Below are positions 1 through 20,100 of a stretch of 64,000 nucleotides of DNA, one piece after another; the first letter of the stretch is position 1, and each line of letters opens with the position of its first letter. The notes beneath the pieces are model-generated. The model saw only the letters and a list, made by a program, of their open reading frames with translations. It was not told the origin of the DNA and made no database searches. Made by a program: the position numbers and the translations under genes. Origin of the DNA: Pyrocephalus nanus (Eukaryota > Chordata > Aves > Passeriformes > Tyrannidae); NCBI GenBank assembly GCA_038380795.1, contig CM076259.1:28130977-28194976 (forward strand), in the 5' to 3' direction.

Positions 1-3000
1 AAGACATCTCTTAAGAGTTTAATGAAAATGAATTCACTCTATATCCTTGCTGTACACACCATACAGAAACAATGATGAGGAAATAAGAAACCCAGTTATC
101 TTTCAACTTTCATCATCTCATTTCAGAACATTTAAATGAAAACTTTGATAGCATGTGTTTGTAAAAATCCCACTTTAAAATTCGGTTTATGACCCACTCA
201 TTTTAAAAGGCTTATCAGTTCTATATCGAGAAGAGCAACTACTATTCTGTAAAAGGTGACTGATCATAGAATTACAAAATGACTAGTAGACTAGGACTAG
301 GACTGATTAGCAGAAGCTGGAATGGAAGATGGATAAGAGGAAATAAATTATGTTGGAGAGGAAACGTACCATTACAAAAGAAAAAAACCCATGCAAATTA
401 ATTGTAGAAAGAAGTTGACAAGAGGCTGGATAAAAACAATACTAATATGCAGTGTACTGCTTTCAGTTTCTCTTTTTCCACTTCACTGTCCATACTGGTT
501 TTTTTGATTTTTCATGTTTTTTTCCTTCCATCTGTCAGAGCAGAACTTGATCTTTCGTATCTGTGGGTTAATGTTGCTCTTGCTATTTTTAGCAGAAGAT
601 AAAAAAAACCAGTAACCTTTATCCAACTTTCAATAAGAGAAAGTAACATTGGCCCAGGCCCAACACCAGTTAGAACACAGAGATTTTCTTTTCAACCAGT
701 GTGTGATGGTGTAACTCTTCAGAAGATATTACTGCATTTAAAAGCATTTAACAGATGTTAAAGTTATTTTCTCTCAATATATTTCTTTCTTAGTACCTGT
801 GAAACTATTTAGATCAAGAATTTATTTTCAATAATTATTCAGTCTTTATGGAGCATGCAAAATCCCATATTACTCATTCTTTTCCCTGAACTAGGTGTAT
901 GAGCTATTTGAACTGGAGAAAACCAATAATAATGAAATTCCGTAGGCCTTTAGTTCTACTATTATGGAACAGGTGTGGACTTTGAGACAAATGATTGTTT
1001 GATGTTACTGTTCTTCAACCATTTGATGTCACTATCTGCCACAATAATATTAGTATTCAGCTTGGAGAAGAGAAGGCTCTGAAAAGACCTGATAGCACCT
1101 TCTAGTCCCTAAAGGGGGCCCAAAAGCCGGAGAGGGACATTTTACAAGGGCATGGAAGGATGGCACAAGGGGGAATAGCTTTAAACTGAAAGAGGGTTGG
1201 TTTAGGTTAGATATTAAGAAGAAAATCTTTACTGTGAGGCTGGTAAGGCACTGGAACAGGTTGCCCAGAGAAGCTGTGGATGGCCTATCCCTGGAAGTGT
1301 TCAAGGCCATGTTGGATACGGCTCTGAGCAACCTGGTCTAGTGGAAGGTGTCTCCGTCCACGGCAGTCCATATGGCAGTGGGGTTGGAACTGCATGATCT
1401 TTAGGGTCCCTTTCCAACCCAAAGCATTGTGTGGTTCTATGAACCCAAAGCATTATATGGTTCTATGAATATTTTCCACAGTCTAACACTTCAGGGAAAC
1501 CATCAGTGGGCTTGCAGAATTGAGAGCAAAGGTTGGGTGTCATTTGCCAAGTTCTGGGGCGGTCAAGTCACGTGTGCTGTGTGCCAGGCTCCCTGAGGTT
1601 GTTCTGTTTCTTTGGCAGGGGTGGGGGTGTCTTTGCAGTGGATTCCCAGAGCTGTGCTGCAGCCTGCAGTGTGTGCCAGGATATCTGTTTAGTCTTGCAG
1701 AAGGGCCACAGTGTATGCTCAAAAACAGCAGGGAGTACAGGGAAATGACCTCGGGTAAACAGATAAAACAGGTGTGACACTGCTGCCTGCACTGAAGGCT
1801 TCTCTACAGCTGCCTTCTGCTCTGGAGAGGTGGCATCTCCCCTGCCTTCCCAGCATCCCTTTTTTTGGTCAGATCTGTGGCAGGAATGCCCCAGCTCTCC
1901 CATTCTCGTGTGAAGGGTTGCAAGTGGAGGGAAGGAGCACAGACAAAAAAAGGCAGCTGGATCCCAGCATGCAGGGACAGGCTCCCGCTCTGCTCTTCAC
2001 TCCAGTTTCATACTCCCACTGACCTCTGTTGATCCCTCAGCTCAACCCGACCACAGCGAGCCCCTCCACTCCTTCCTGTACCTGTCCTCCCTAGATTTGC
2101 ATTTCCTGACAGTGCCCCTTTCTTCTCCCCTTTACCCCTTAGACTGAATACAAGTGTATTCCTTTCTAAGCCACAACTAAACCTTACAGCTGATGTGCCC
2201 GGGACTGTCAGTTGGGCTTTCATGACTCTGCCTGGCACTTTCCCTTGCCAGAAATATTTCCAGCCTTGCAAGATTTACTTGGACCCCAGATCTAAGAGGT
2301 CTCCAGCTATGCTGGAAACAGGCAGCTCGTGAGTGGCCTGTTAAGACTTTGCTCCTCTTGCTTGAATATAAAAATGCCCAAATCTCAAGATTGCCACTCT
2401 GATTAGTGGCAGTGCAGTCAGCAAGAGCTCAGTGAGTCCAATTGCATGCATGTCCTTGTCAATAAAATCAGTTAAATGGATCACAACCTTGAGAGGTGGT
2501 CTTTGTCATACTCATCATACACATTTTCTGCCTTCTCCTGAAGTCTGGCTGTGTCTGACCTCTATGCCCACCTTTGTAGAATACAGTACAGGAATCCTTT
2601 TTCTTTTAAGTTTCTTTTAAGTTAAGTTTCTTTTAACTGCAACTTTACTCAGCCTAGTTAGAAGCATATGGGGGATGCTATTGAAACACTTGGTTCGAAT
2701 GATCCTGATGAACAGAAACACAGTTTGGATGCAAAGGGAAAAATATCCCTTAGTTCTTTCAGAAAGAGATCTTTTTGCACAGCAGAAAATTGAGATGTGA
2801 AGGAGTGGTGGACACCATGGTTTACAAATAACATTTGCTTTCTGATGTTTTACATATCACCATGTTTAACCTTTCTAGGAGACCAAATTATTTTTTTGCA
2901 TTTTGAATTCTAGCTGATGAATGCCTCAGGCTTCCCACCCACAAGTGCCTACACGGCTCTTGCAGACCTGTGTGGGGTGGAGCGCAGCATCTCTTGCCTG

Positions 3001-3947
3001 TCAGAAGATTTCTACCTGAGAAATGCAGTGATGTAAATGTGACAGAGCTGCTAGAACGAGCAAGGGGGTTTGCATATGTTTGTGGAGGAGAAATTTGCTA
3101 TAAAGAGTAAATAAAAAGCTAAAAGCTGATGGAAATAGAACTATTCACATTCAATGGCGTGTGTTCCAAATAGACTAGACATTGCTGAATTGATCCCAGG
3201 AATAAATGATCATTTGGGGAGCTATATTTCTTGCCAGGTTCTAGCAAGGCTCAAGTTTTAAAGACAATACAATTGTTCCTCTATGACATGGGAGCAAATA
3301 ATTCTAAGCAGAGTTTGAGGATGGCACAAAGGCTGAAGGCACAGTAAATCACTAACTGCACAGAGCAGTCCTGGTTACTTGGCTGACTACTTATGTGTGC
3401 TTCTTTGAATTTAGTTCACTTTTTAAATTTAATCTTATTTAATTTTTTAATCTTAATTAAATTTTATCATTTGTGTTTTATGTTATTGATATTTAAAATT
3501 TGAAATGTAATGGCAGGTATTAAGAAGGTCTTTAATCTTGCTGAGAATGGCAAAGCAAGGGCTCCAGCAGCCCTAAGTTGATGTCAGACCAATTAAAATT
3601 ATAATGGAGAAATGCCTTTTTAAGTGATGATGGTTTAATATTGGAAGAGGTTATCAAAATAATTGGTTCTTTCTCAGTCACACATCATGACTGGATGAAT
3701 CTGCGCTTTAGCCAAGCATACATTATGCTTGAGAAAAACACAAGTGACTAGTCTTCATATGGAGATAGCTGTGTGAAATATAATAGTTGATGATGTACAT
3801 GTGGTCTGATTAAAAACAGAATATCTGATTTGAGGCTATTGTGGCCTTAAACTCAATGATTCTCTTGTTTGCTTAGCTGAATTGGCTTATGACTGATAGA
3901 ACAAATTGTAATGGCATTCAGAAGCCTGACCAGATGTGTTCCCACAG
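1..3947. other. Non-coding, probably FAM131B intron 1
   Basis: Apart from the CR1 copy at 1061-1470 I see no exon. The expected long-isoform first exon (MGCIGSR-like) was looked for and not found. 1520-2270 is more GC-rich than its surroundings, with short open frames on both strands that show no protein similarity. Confidence 0.5.
1061..1470 (+). mobile_element. CR1 LINE fragment, 3' end
   Basis: Characteristic CR1 phrases run to the 3' tail: AAACTGAAAGAGGG, GAAAATCTTTACTGTGAG, CAGGTTGCCCAGAGAAG, GGAAGTGTTCAAGGCCATG, GGGTTGGAACTGCATGATC. The end ACCCAAAGCATT..GGTTCTATGAA occurs twice in tandem (about 1418-1443 and 1444-1469). Confidence 0.92.
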
Positions 3948-10365
<6,418 letters not shown>

Positions 10366-11270
10366 TGCTTTCTGTGAAGTTCCCATCACTACTGAACAAA
10401 GAGAGGGGTGGAAAGGAATGAAATTACAGGGATTCTTCTCTTCAGCTCCCCATATTTCTGAGGAGGCACACCTTCCATTCCTGACATTTAATTATTTTTT
10501 TAAACAAGAGGAAAATCTCAAAGTGATTGACACATAAAAACCTCTTCTCCCCTCCCCCATGGACACATATTTTGGATTTTCATTGCTCTGGGCAACACGT
10601 GAGGTGCTTGTAGAGATCTGGATTGGTAAATAATTTCTAAATCTTTTTAATACTAAGTCTTGGCTGTGGATACAAACTCTTCTGGTACCGGGGATATGGC
10701 TGATGAGACAGGCTGGGCATAGGGAGCGGCTATGTGGCTAGAATTCATCTTGGCAGAATGGATGGTGTTCTGTGGACATGGTCCCCTTTGATAGAATATG
10801 TGAATATAAACTGGTTTCAAATGAAGATTTGGCTTTGCAAATATAGATTGCACTAATATTGTGTGATTGTGACTGATACAGACAATAAGGCTGTGTTCGA
10901 TACAGATTGTACTGAAATGAAAGATTTGCTGTGGAACCAGATCCTCAATAGCACCTTGATACAAAATTGTAGGTTTGGTGGATACAAACTGTGCTCCGTG
11001 GGCACGGGCTATGCTGCTGTACAGATGGTGTCGCTCTGTGGGCCAGGCTCTGCTGTGGCATGGAGGAGTGGATGCAGATGCGAATCTAACGCTGCTCTCA
11101 GATATTCATGTTTTGGTTTCTTTCATTTATTTGTTTCTTTCTTTGACATTTCTGCCTTCCCAGGAGCTGGCAAGAGCGGTGTGTCCTTTTGGCATGGGGC
11201 ACTGGAAGCCAGTGGAAAGGACATTTTCAGCTACGGAGATAGTAATAAAAAACTGACTCTTGCAGGGGGC
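10366..11270 (+). other. FAM131B: Probable 3' UTR of FAM131B
   Basis: The sequence after the stop contains an AATAAA at 11244-11249, followed about 30-50 nt later by a GT-rich stretch. This is the first plausible polyadenylation signal, and it would give a 3' UTR of about 0.9 kb. A plus-strand open frame of 174 codons (10863-11387) overlaps it but resembles no known protein. The true end is not proven. Confidence 0.45.
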
Positions 11271-13467
11271 TTGAGAACATGTCCGTCTTGGTGCTGCTGC
11301 TGCAGATTTCTGTCTTCTCCCTTGCCAGCAGTATGGGGAGACCCAGAGAGTAGGCAGCAGATCCAGGAACAGTGTGTACAGCTATGAGATCACAGATACC
11401 GAGTTTACATTAGAGTTTTCAGCTTTTGCTTTTTTTTAAACCTTTTTATATTGCTGGATAACTGTTCATAACAAAGCATAATAGGAAAGGCCTGTACTCC
11501 AGTCATGGCTTAACAGAAATACTATTTCTTTCCCATTTCTGCCACTCCTTCTGCAGTGCCAAATGTAGCTGGAGGAAAAGGGGTGAGAGGGAGTTTTCTC
11601 CTCCTATTTTTCTTCTTCCTGCCTGTGTTTTCTTTTGTTTTCCCATCCCCAAGCAGTGTAAATAATACTCAGTACTTAGTCTATTTGTTTTTCGCTCCCC
11701 TCTCTTTTTTAGGTGTGGAGAAAGCTGATTTCAGGAGTTTTCCCTATTTGTACGGGTTCTATATTTTTTGTTAAAAAAACATGATTTGCTGACTAGGGGA
11801 ATTTGGTCTCTTGCAATTCCTCGCCATCTTTCTACAGACCTCCTTTTGGGAGGAAGAGGTTTTGTAAGGAAATTGTTTCCTTTCAAGCTCTCACCAGGAA
11901 AAAAAAAAAGAGGCAAAAGCAAAAATTGTACAAGGTTATTGATTTTGCTGAAGAACTGAACAGAACTAACAGAGATTACCCAAGTGCTGAGTTTTAATTG
12001 CAAGACCTCTTGCAAGAAAGCATCAGCAAAGCATGGGTGTAAATCAGATGCTAGATCTGATGAGCTAGAGAAAGGAATTTGTCTGGAGACTGCCATACTA
12101 TTCCAGGGGCAACCCTTTCTCACTTACTCTGACTCATATCTGCTCTGTTTAATTCACGATACATTTGTTTCTTCTTTGCCTCTTCTTCAGGCTTGGTGTG
12201 GTTTTTGGATGACAGGAAAGTGATACATGCTCCTTCCCTGCTTCAGGTTTAGTTCCTGCATATTTGCAGGGAAGAATGTCTAAGGAGAGTAAATCGTGAC
12301 TGAAGTAATATCATCAAGTCTCAGAGTTCAGACAGCTCCTGGCAAGCAAAGCAGGTGACATCCAGGAATTATGAAAAGTAGAAATGGGACTCTCAGGTAG
12401 AACTTTACCCCACTCAGCTTTCTCCCACTTACACTGGCAGCTGCATGAAGAGGGACTCCTCTTTCAATACCTAAGTCGTTCCAGCAGAGTCCACTTCAAG
12501 TGGATCTGTCTTCCCTCTCCACTGCACCTCTAAAGGAAAGACCTTTGGGATATTTCAGTAAGATTGGTGATTTGGTGTAGGTAAGAGGGAAAAGTTTTTG
12601 TGACCATCTTTTTTTACCCATTTGCTTGGTCTTGCTTGCATCTCTCTAGGGAGGTAGCTCTTCTCCTGAATGATGACCTTTCAATATCTCTTCAAAGATG
12701 TTTACACATTCAGGTGCTAACCTCCCTTAGGCAGGAGGGTTTGATAAATATGATCTTCTATAATTCTTGCAGGGCCAGTGCTAGCTCATTGTCCTGAATT
12801 GGTTTGGGTCTAGCCTTAGAGCAGGGCCTAGGAAATCACACTAGCCAGAAAAGGGAGATGGGGCAAGTGCCAAGAGCACCTCAGCAGATGACAAATAAAT
12901 AGGTGTTAATCTTTTCTTATTTCTTTTTAAAAAATCCTTCAGGGAAACAAAAATTGGTTGGGTATGTTTCTTTGTGGGAAATTTGAGTGGCTTCTTGTTT
13001 TTCTCTCCAAACTATTTTGTTCCCACGTGCCTCTCCAGGACCAATCTGGATGTTTACGGTAACTTTAGAGTAGCTTCTAATGATCCTTCTGTGTTGTTTA
13101 CAGGACTGGGACAAGTAGGTCAACTTGTCCAGGGCTTCTTTTTCTTTAATATTGGCATGTGGTACATTTACTAAGATATGTGACTCATGTCTAAAAGATG
13201 TACATTATCTCCATGGAAGACAGTGACAAGGAATTATCTACATGGGAAGAAGTGTGAAAAAAATTTACCTTATAGAAAATTTTGTGGAGTTCAATATGAA
13301 GAGAAAACCTATCTGTAGATTTTTCTGACCTCCGTGGAATGGGATAGAGAATTATACCCTGCTGTATAATTCCATAGCCTGATCTCTAGAAACCTGTAGA
13401 TAGCCTCATTCTCTGTGAATACAGACTGGTTTGAACACTACTCTCTGTAAAAACTTCCAAACTTACT

Positions 13468-13493
13468 ATTTTTATTTTTTTTTTTTTTTTTTT
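13468..13493. repeat. T-rich tract
   Basis: Nearly pure thymine run in the intergenic region. Confidence 0.85.
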
Positions 13494-16400
13494 AATTCAT
13501 GAAGGTCTTGACTTTCTGTGAATAATAAAATTTCAGCCTTTTCCTGAAAGAAAGAAAAAGGCTATTTTCCATGACCTCTCCAAAATCCAAAAGAGAAATG
13601 TATCTATATTTGCCAGGAGCTTGACCAGAGAGAGCAGATCTGCCTATCTACACTTGCCACTTGAGTGAGCATCCTGAGCTGAACTGGAAAGGCAGTTTGA
13701 ATCTCTTTGAAAGTGGAAAATTGTTTGTATAACCTGGCCTTTTCTTATGTAACAGGCCTGCTGCTTGTGTGTATCCAATATTAGAGTGAGACCTGGAACC
13801 TAGTGTACATTTCCCAGAAAAGCTGTTGTTATATAGATACACCTATTCAAGCATATGGGAGGCACAGGTGCTTTGTGAGTGAAATTTGGCCTGCAATTAC
13901 TTTATCCTGGTGAGGAGGGATGAATTGGAGAGAGTCCAGCCAAATAGTCAGAGCCCAAATTGTATTTGTGAGGCTGAAAATAAGAAGGAAAGGTAAGCTC
14001 AGGATCCCTGATCTGCAGTTACTAAGAAACTGAGCCTACTGTTTGTTTCCACAAACCTTTTGTAAAGCAGAGCTGCACTACAGAAAAAATTTGGATATTC
14101 TTGAAGCAGTGGAGGTAGAAGATTCCCATCTTTTCCCCAAGCCTTTGTCTTCAATAGAAACTTGTTGAAATTATTATGCTAAACACAAAGGAAGGCTTAA
14201 ACACAAGTGACCCTAATTTAAAAGCTTCCACTGCAAGAAAATTCTCTCTTGTTCCTTTTCCCATGATTGCTCATACCTGATTAGTTATACTATTTCATAA
14301 GTTTTTCTTTTATATAAATCTGAAGGTTTCTTTATAAGCGTTCTGAGTTCTCTTCAACTCCATTACCTCAGGCTCTGGGGTGGAGAAGTCAGTCTGCTCG
14401 TTTCAGTTTCTGTGCATCTAAATTACCATCATCTTCTTCTGAAAAGCTGCTGACAAGTCATCCTCTTGCTTTTCCCCCTTAAAAACTTCAGTGTCACCTT
14501 TAGTGACAGACTTGTAGCAGAGAACAATTTAACCATGCTTCTAAGCTGATCCAGTGGTGAGCTGCTGTGAAGGAAGGCAGCCCTTTGCCCTGGCCGGGCT
14601 CACCTCCCACAACCCTTATGCTGATGCTGATGCACAGCTGACCCACCGCAAACCACGCACTTTTACCCTACTATAAAAGTGAAGAGGGAACAGCTGTGAG
14701 CAGAGGGGGAGATCGTGCTGTTCACAGCAGCTGGCTTTCCTTTATATCAGGTTAGGGAGACAGGGGAAGTGCACTTTGAAATGGCATCTTCATGATGAGT
14801 CTAAGCTGCTCAAAGGAGCTGTCATGCCTCCTCCCTTCCGCTACCACCAGCTGTGTACTTCTACTGCCTAAAAAGCACCAGCACTAACACTCATTTGGCT
14901 GCTCAGGAACTGATCCCATTGAAAACTAACCCAGTCCCCTATCAAAATAAGGGTTTCAGTGGGATGAACTCTTCACTTGGTGAGGCAAGCATCACTGAGG
15001 GCTGGTAAAATATGCAAGTGGTCATGTGGAAGACTGGTTGGCGATGCAACTTAAATTGGCTTAAACTGATTGTGAAGTACCTGTCTGAAAAGAATAAGCC
15101 CAACTGGGGCACCCTGAAGGACATATTCCCCCTTTTCTCCCATAGTGTTTTTCTTGAAATTTCAAGTATGCTCTCACTTGATTTGGAGTTTGTTGTTATT
15201 TATGCTCTGTTATTTCTCTCACTATTCCCTTCCTTTCTGAAGGCTTCTTTGAGTTAAACCCTTGCAAGGGACAGGAGGACATGAGTAACTTGATATATGC
15301 ATGGAATTAATAAAATTAACATGCACAAATCTCATATACACTCAGTGATTAAACTCCATGGCAGCTAAAGGTACTGATAAGTCTTATCCTGTAATTGCAA
15401 GAGGAGAGCCTTGTGCGAGAGTGAAGCACAGCTGGAGGAAGGGACACATTTCCATGTCTTTAAGCCAGTTCCAATCTAGTGTGAGATCCAGCAGAGCACT
15501 CCTCACCTATGCAGAGTCTGTGCATGCTGTACTTTGTATGGCAACAACAAAAAAATGTAAGTTGTAGCCCCAGAGAAGAGAACTGGAGAGAGGAAATTGT
15601 TCTCTTAGTTGGACAGAGGTGTGAAGTGTGGTGGTGAGGCAAGGTAGTGTGCAACAGTACAGGCTTGTGGACAGCTGTGTGTGCTCTATGCAATGGCAAG
15701 GAGAAGTCTAGCTAGAGAGGGAAAGACACTGAGAGAAAGGCTTGGGAAAAAGGTCAAAAAAAGCTGAATGTCTTCTTTACGCAACTCAAATAGGAAGCTT
15801 AATGGCAGACTTGCTACACAAACTGTAAGTCCAGAATTGTTGAAGCTTATAGTACTCCTTAGTCCAAGCCACACTTTTTTTTTTTCCACAAAGTGATCAG
15901 AAAGGGTACCTGCTAGCTTCTTTTCATTATCTTTGAAAAACAATTCAGAGTATTCTTAGTTCTGCAGGGAAATCTTATGAGAAATACACCAAATAAGAAC
16001 TTACTCCTTGTCCAAATGAAGTTAATGTGAGTTTTGTTCTCATTAGGAACTCAAAATATCTAAAGTCAGCTCAGTTTGCCTTAACTGGTGTATTGGTAAT
16101 TGTCTAGAAGGAGAAACTCAAATAAATTCACCTCTAAATGCTGTAGAAAGCAGAGCAACATTGACATAGCCTAAGCTCTTCCTTCTGATTTGTCCCAGGT
16201 GGAATTTCCAATGCTTCTTGTTCAGACAATTCTGACATATCTTTTAAATTACCTTTTTGACTTTTTCTAGGAGAAACAAAAAAAAGAGGAAAAAAAAAAT
16301 CCATTCCAATACAGAGATTATCAGCAGCTGGTGCCCTTACATCTAGAAAAATGTAACTAAGTAACAGTTTCACCTTTGATTTTCCTCCCCTGTAGCAATC

Positions 16401-17049
16401 TGACAGGGAAAGATTTCTATGCCATGGCTCAGGGAAAGGAAAAATAAACAGGGAAAATGTGAGTAAAATAGTGCCTATTAGAACTAAACGTATATGTAGG
16501 ACAGACTACAGTCATTAAAGCACAGTCTCAAATATGATTGCAAGCTGTAAAGTCAATGTCAGGTGCCTCTTTTGTATCATAGGCTTTTCCCAGGCTAAAT
16601 AGTGCAGGAGCAGAAGAGCTGGACTTGTGTGCCAGATCAATGTCTCTCTTTGTCTCAGAATTTGTCATGGAACCTGGGGACACTACGCTCTCTCAGCAGC
16701 ACAACCAGCTCCATGAATAGACAGGTGTAGGCATGAAGACAAGTGATTATTGTGTTAACAAATGGACATGGACAATTTGCACTTGGAGCATTAGGGTCTC
16801 TTTACATCCTTGCACTGGCATTTTTCCCCACCACAGTCAGATCAAAATGTTATCTTTTCCTTGGAAATGAGGAGAACTTCTGTGATTGTCAGTGTTGGTC
16901 TGCACAAAAGAGAATAAATATGTGATACATCTTTCCAGTGCAAATACACGTTTTTGGAAGAGGAAAAATTTAGCCAAGCTGTGACTCTGAGAAAGATTAT
17001 GTTTACTAAAACTGTAAAGACTTGTTCAAGAATGTTCTCAGTGCTGATA

Positions 17050-17130
17050 CCATAGAATCACAGAATGATTTGGGTTGGAAAGGACCTTAAAGATAATCTA
17101 GTCCAACCCCTCTGCCATGGGCAGGACTTA
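17050..17130 (-). mobile_element. CR1 LINE 3' scrap
   Basis: The sequence runs CCATAGAATCACAGAATGAT, GGGTTGGAAAGGACCTTAAA, then CTAGTCCAACCCCTCTGCC. This is the antisense of the CR1 3' terminus; only about 80 bp remain. Confidence 0.93.
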
Positions 17131-20100
17131 CCTATTGATAAGTAATAACTGCTGTTGTCTAGGAAGAGAGGGATTACAGTGTTCTGTGGATCTTCCTCAT
17201 CTCCTTTGACTGGGGACATTTTAAATGCCCTCTGAAACCTAGTCTTGTTTTTGCTTTCCCATAAGGGATCAAATGTCCATGCTAGCAAGACAATAAATGC
17301 TTTTCTCCATTATGTAGACAAGATCATGCATCAAGATTTGCTTCTAATAAGATACAGGCATCTAGTCCAGATTCATTGGCCTTCTGGATTCATCTTCATT
17401 GGGCATGGAAATCTGGTCATGAGTTGGAGGCCAAAAGGTTAAGAACCCTCTTCCAAAGCCCTGCCAAGTTCCCATGAGGCAAGTACAAGTAAACTTCCCT
17501 TCTTTTCAGATACTGCATGCTCGAGCAACATAGCAAGCCAAAAGCTCTTTTGCAGGTATATATTATTGTTTGGCTATAATTTTTCTTCTCTAATTTGTGG
17601 ATGTTGTGCATGATTGGAGGTCTCTGGGAATCCCTACATTATAAAATTGGGACTCAAAAGTAATTTTATAAGGAACAGGATTTCTCTTGTTTCAGCTCTT
17701 TTTTAGATATGTGTGGTTAAAGACAGAGGTTTGGGAGGTAGAAGGGTGGTGGATGGGAGTCTCAGGGGTGGCATGCGGAATGGATTCCTGAAGCATGTAT
17801 AAAAATAACTAAAGGCTTGGGTCTTTAAATGTTGTATTCTCAGTATCTGAAACTACTTTAGTATAAGTGTATGGGACAATGGAGGTTGCTGCAAAGCAAT
17901 TTTAAGGAGCTTCCCCCAAGCCTGTACACATTTTCTGTAGTGGGGAGTCTGCATGGTGATTATATTTATTCTTTCAAGCTAGTGTTTACAGAGGTGCATT
18001 AATGTTTGGGGAGAAAGTACCGAATTGAAGTAAAACAAAAAGGGAAAGGGACCCACTACTGAAAGCTTTCATTCTTTCCTTGTCCCACCCTAGCCCTTAA
18101 TAACTAAAATGAGTCTGATTTGCCTTTGGTCTTCCAGCTCCAAAACATGTTTGCCTGAAAATTTTTGTTGGATATACTTCGCATGTTTTGATAATGTGAC
18201 TTATGAGATAACACTTCTACAAAGATATATATAAATACATACATGTACAACCAGATGCATACATGTGCACACACTACATATAGACTTAGAAAAATATATG
18301 GCACTACACACCTCCATGCCTGTATGTGGCAGTAACCACAGTAAAGGAGGGGAGGTAGCTGAAAATAGCATGTACAGTCCTTTATGGAGTTGTTATTAAA
18401 CAGAATGTGGTCTTGCCGTCCTGGCTGGTGGAAGTGTTTTATTTCTGTGGGACTGGTTCCAGGGGAGTTGCGTCTCAGGAAGGAGGATCTTAGGAAGAGG
18501 GGGTGGGTTTCCCTAGTCTGATGGAGCATGTTAAAAATGATCCGTGGTGGCTTGAAGAAGCATTCCAGAGTAGGAAGTATCTGATGCGCTATTTCTCATT
18601 AAGAAGATAAGAATGTCTGACTATACAGAGCTAAAATCTGATGTGTGTCTGTGACCACCATGACACAAAGCCCAGGCCATTGTGGCAGATTTGAGGGTAG
18701 ACAGCATCACATCAAAAGAATCCTCTAGTTTAGCACAGAGTGAGTTTTCTGTTACACTGGATACATGTAAGTTTTGTCCCAGTATTGGTGACCTGCAGAC
18801 ACATCTGGCACAGAGTTAGACAGAAATTTCACAACAGCAGGTTAGGACTGGACACAAAGAGGAGTTTGATGCTTAGTCACTACTTTTGGTAGCACAACTC
18901 TGGGTGCACATTTCAGTTTTAAATCATTGCTTCTCAGCCTGGTGTTCTCATAGCAGATTTCCCCAGAGGGAAAGGAACATCTCTGCACTTCCAACATTGT
19001 CATATCATCTGCTTCTGATCTAGGACATTAGGCCAGATCCAGTAGCTATTTGTTTGCCATATGAGACTTTTAAATTCTAGTCATAATATATATTTCCTTG
19101 TCCAGATACTTGTGCTTTTCCACTGGTTCTTCCAGGGGCTAGACAGTGTCCCTTGCCGTGCTTAAGGCATAGCATATTTCACAATCAGGGCTATTTAGGT
19201 GATCTTTGCTTTCTGTATTATATTTGAAGTTAATTTACTTCTTTCCAGTTTACCTGCCTTTGCTACTTGAATAGATTGCCACCCACCACTCGGTATGTAT
19301 GTCTGCATAATTATGTACGTATAATTAATTGTGACTTGCATAAGACACACTTAACTTTTTCAGGGTTTTTTTTTTATTTTTTTTGTCAGTCTTTGTAAGT
19401 CCCACAGTACTCTCACCTGGTTTTGTGGAGGGTTTTCTGTTTTTTGGGGTTTTTTTTCCAAATGGCCTTTAAATTGTCACTACTGTTTTTTTTTTTTAAA
19501 TATGTGCCAGATGAAATCAGTTATTCCACATTTGTTTAAGAGTTGAGTCCCTGGGAAAATAGCATTTTTCTGGGCCTGGAAGTCATACCTCTGCAATGTT
19601 TTTTTTTCTTAATTTCACATTATGCTACAAAGATGGTGTCCAGCTGCTGAGTGCTTCACCTAAAAGAACTCTTTACCATCATACTAGGCTAGACTTACCC
19701 TCAGTTAAGTTTGTCTCCTCTGGATTTAGCTGCTTAGCCCCGACATGAATCTCATTCTATGGTGTCTGTATCAGGCTCTGAACTCCACTTTCTGCTTATT
19801 TCTCTGTTTGGACTAGATGGCAAACCTACCATATGTTTCTCTCATGTTACTGTTTTACAATTTCTCCTATGTTACTTCTAAGTAATTTATGAAAACAAAA
19901 AATAAAAAGGGCATAAGAGCATTTTTGCTGCACACCTTGCTGGATCTGCACTATGCCAGCTGCAAGGGTATTTTCTATACAGTTCCTCAAACAGTTCATA
20001 CCTTCTGTGCCAGAGAAATTGCAAATTTGATTTAAGCATAAGATTCTGTGACATGGTTGGTCATAATCCAACCATCTCAGCTCCCATTTCTTTTCACAGC

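Noticed and set aside
1540..1903. Overlapping open frames on both strands near 1.5-1.9 kb, possible first exon of FAM131B
   Set aside because: None starts with the expected MGCIGSR-like sequence, and no donor in the right phase was found.
11731..12123. Minus-strand open frame of 130 codons
   Set aside because: No recognisable domain, and its codons show no coding pattern.
18104..18529. Minus-strand open frame of 141 codons in the intergenic region
   Set aside because: The translation is dominated by aromatic and hydrophobic residues from AT-rich repeats. It has no homology I recognise and no splice context.
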